Part shown: positions 61,501 through 64,000 of the stretch, one piece after another
Layout of the letters: each line of letters starts with the position of its first letter
Position numbering within the stretch: the first letter of the stretch is position 1
DNA from: Mactromeris polynyma
Taxonomy: Eukaryota; Mollusca; Bivalvia; Venerida; Mactridae
Direction: 5' to 3'
Assembly (NCBI GenBank): GCA_032209605.1
Contig: JASFXZ010000001.1
Location: forward strand, 32,678,619 to 32,742,618
Length of the DNA: 64,000 nt
Made by a program: the position numbers and the translations under genes
Notes under the pieces: generated by a model
Database searches by the model: none
Told to the model about the DNA's origin: nothing
The model's input: only the letters and a program-made list of their open reading frames with translations

Positions 61501-62957
61501 CCACAATACACCGGTACCTGTTTGACTGGCACTATGTTGTATCTGATACCACATGACATCGGTACCTGTTTGACTGGCACTATGTTATGTCTGATACCAC
61601 AATACACCGAGACCTGTTTGACTGACACTATGTTGTATCTGATACCACAAGACATCGGTACCTGTTTGACTGGCACTATGTTGTATCTGATACCACATGA
61701 CATCGGTACCTGTTTGACTGGCACTATGTTATGTCTGATACCACAATACATCGGTACCTGTCTGACTGACACTATGTTGTATCTGATACCACAAGACATC
61801 GGTACCTGTTTGACTGGCACTATGTTGTGTCTGATACCACAATACACCGAGACCTGTTTGACTGACACTATGTTGTATCTGATACCACATGACATCGGTA
61901 CCTGTCTGACTGACACTATGTTATGTCTGATACCACAATACACCGAGACCTGTTTGACTGGCACTATGTTATGTCTGATACCACATGACATCGGTACCTG
62001 TTTGACTGACACTATGTTGTGTCTGATACCACAATACATCGGTACCTGTCTGACTGGCACTATGTTGTATCTGATACCACATGACATCGGTACCTGTTTG
62101 ACTGACACTATGTTGTATCTGATACCACATGACATCGGTACCTGTCTGACTGGCACTATGTTGTATCTGATACCACAAGACACCGGTACCTGTCTGACTG
62201 ACACTATGTTGTATCTGATACCACAAGACATCGGTACCTGTCTGACTGACACTATGTTGTATCTGATACCACATGACATCGGTACCTGTCTGACTGACAC
62301 TATGTTGTATCTGATACCACATGACATCGGTACCTGTCTGACTGACACTATGTTGTATCTGATACCACAAGACACCGGTACCTGTCTGACTGACACTATG
62401 TTATGTCTGATACCACAATACATCGGTACCTGTCTGACTGGCACTATGTTGTATCTGATACCACAATACATCGGTACCTGTCTGACTGACACTATGTTAT
62501 GTCTGATACCACAATACATCGGTACCTGTCTGACTGACACTATGTTATGTCTGATACCACAATACATCGGTACCTGTCTGACTGACACTATGTTATGTCT
62601 GATACCACAATACATCGGTACCTGTCTGACTGGCACTATGTTGTATCTGATACCACAAGACATCGGTACCTGTCTGACTGACACTATGTTGTATCTGATA
62701 CCACAAGACATCGGTACCTGTCTGACTGACACTATGTTGTATCTGATACCACATGACATCGGTACCTGTCTGACTGACACTATGTTGTATCTGATACCAC
62801 ATGACATCGGTACCTGTCTGACTGACACTATGTTGTATCTGATACCACAAGACACCGGTATCTGTTTGTATCTTCTTTTGTTGATATCACAGGGACCTGT
62901 TAGATTGGTGTTATATTTTATTGATGTCACACGAAACTGTTATAGTGGTGCTTTATG
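55591..62957. repeat. 7.3-kb megasatellite, about 151 units of 48 bp
   Basis: Units of exactly 48 bp (ctgataccacaagacaccgg, tacctgtctgactggcacta, tgttgtgt) run from 55591 to about 62870, followed by about two diverged units to 62957. Eight or so sites are polymorphic between units (catgac/caagac/caatac, acacc/acatc, tggc/tgac, tgtgt/tgtat, ttg/tta, ctg/ttg, ggtacc/gagacc/ggatat). Most units contain GGTACC. The first 14 or so units share tgtgt variants. Local higher-order repeats occur: gagacctgtt at 57721 and 57865 (144 bp), actatgttat at 58411 and 58603 (192 bp), and a 96-bp pair near 59130 and 59226. The plus strand is open for 2,502 codons (55450-62958) with a 16-residue period, and the minus strand for 958 and 1,563 codons. 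Substitutions are mostly amino-acid-changing, so a coding role is unlikely. Confidence 0.97.
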
Positions 62958-64000
62958 ACAAATCAAAATCTTAACCAATTTAAAACTACAACATAATTAT
63001 TCCCTTATTTCAATGTTTGCCAATCATCTTTTTTAAGGATTTTCTTGCTTAGGCTTGAAAGAGGAACAACTATTTAACAAGAAATATCTTGAAAAAAGAT
63101 TGTCGGCGCAATTTGAAGGTTAAGTTTTGTAGTACAACATGAAAATGCCGAGATGTTACGATTGCCGGTCACTCCAGATCCAAAACGGATTTTTGTAAGG
63201 TTCCGTACCCTTTATCGAAAGGTTAACCAATCCGCGTCAATGCTACACACGTCGTTCGGTTGAAGAGAAATTGCCTTGGTTGTTAACGTAAGATGTGATT
63301 GGTGTACACAGCACTGATATGCAAATAGCAAAGCCATGTTAGTACGGCTGCGCCGAAAAATTGCGTATAAAGATTTCTATCAAAAGTGATAAACAACTGA
63401 AAGCTATGGTGACATAATTAGAAACGTGTCTCAGTGTACTTGGAGCTGAAGACAATAGCATCTCTTGAACGCAATTAGAAACAAAAAGTTATAGTTTACA
63501 AATGTGTTAAAGTTCAGGGACATGTCGTGAGACTTTATAATGTAAATGCACTTAAATGATTCAGACTATATAGTCAAACAACCTCTGCGTCTTTGACGGT
63601 TATATTAATGTAGATAGTTACCAGCTGACAGACGATATATATCATCACACAGACATACACGTGCGTCATAATAAAATACGTACAGCAATAAATGGGATAT
63701 TACCTTAGTTCTCCAAGTGTGAACAATGACACTAGTTCACACTAATTCAATTCTTTAAATGCTAATTATATGCAGTGTTAATTACTAATTTATTGTTAAT
63801 TAACGAGCGAAACTGTAACAAAAACAATTTATCCGTCAAAACATTTTGTATTTTGAAACAAAACAAAACCGATGCCAGCTTTTACGCTGTAAACTCTTGG
63901 TGGTACATTTTAATGACGCAGGTATATAATATGGACATTAAACATTCAGTAGGATTGCTTTTTGTGCTGATGTTGTACGGAGCGGAGAGATCTGTGAGAG
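62958..64000. other. Non-coding; minus-strand copy of the 21.6-23.5 kb repeat
   Basis: 63010-63366 is a shorter reverse-complement relative of the dispersed repeat at 21570-23492, sharing atatgcaaatagcaaagcca, gtacggctgcgccgaaaaa and attgtcggcgcaa. A small inverted repeat lies at 63024-63105 (catcttttttaaggattttc against aatatcttgaaaaaagattg). The rest is AT-rich and shows nothing I can name. Confidence 0.55.

Noticed and set aside
55344..62930. Minus-strand 958- and 1,563-codon frames
   Set aside because: Mirror frames of the 48-bp satellite, separated by one in-frame stop near 58237; no promoter, signal peptide or exon context.

Overview
This 64-kb window is animal nuclear DNA, most likely from a mollusc. 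It is AT-rich, exons are sparse and split by introns of roughly 0.5 to 2.5 kb, and most of the sequence is tandem repeats and decayed transposons. The mollusc call rests on three things: repeats resembling the pearl-type elements known from bivalves, Tc1-like and LINE relics, and an expansin-like gene. It is an inference and the species cannot be named from sequence alone.

Two genes can be reconstructed exon by exon. (1) On the minus strand, 43562-47248, a three-exon gene encodes a 71-residue SERF/4F5/MOAG-4 family protein. (2) On the plus strand, 49854-55404, a six-exon gene encodes a 256-residue secreted expansin-like protein: signal peptide, six-stranded barrel domain, then a CBM63-like second domain. 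Between them, two plus-strand exons (47527-48190) share a head-to-head promoter with the SERF gene and start a protein I do not recognise. A possible terminal exon lies at 2152-2318.

The rest is repeat-dominated. Tandem arrays have units of 48 bp (4.2 kb), 47/46 bp (5.4-7.0 kb), 38 bp (8.2-9.3 kb), 45 bp (13.9-14.5 kb), 32 bp (17.3-17.8 kb), 22 bp (25.3-26.1 kb), 35 bp (35.8-36.1 kb), a 5-bp microsatellite (48.4 kb) and a 7.3-kb array of about 151 units of 48 bp (55.6-62.9 kb) starting just past the expansin polyadenylation signal. Several arrays show higher-order periods (9x46, 2x38, and 2-, 3- and 4x48 bp). The large array is free of stop codons over 2,502 codons in one frame, but its variation looks neutral, so I read it as a satellite rather than a protein.

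Mobile elements include two near-identical tRNA-derived SINEs with clear target-site duplications, one nested in a pogo-like element and one nested in a long-TIR element; several short pogo-like MITEs with TA target sites, two of them inside expansin intron 4; three broken Tc1-like transposons; two decayed LINEs; pearl-like elements with internal 140-170-bp modules; and long foldback hairpins. No CRISPR array or operon is present. No intact non-mobile RNA gene is supported.
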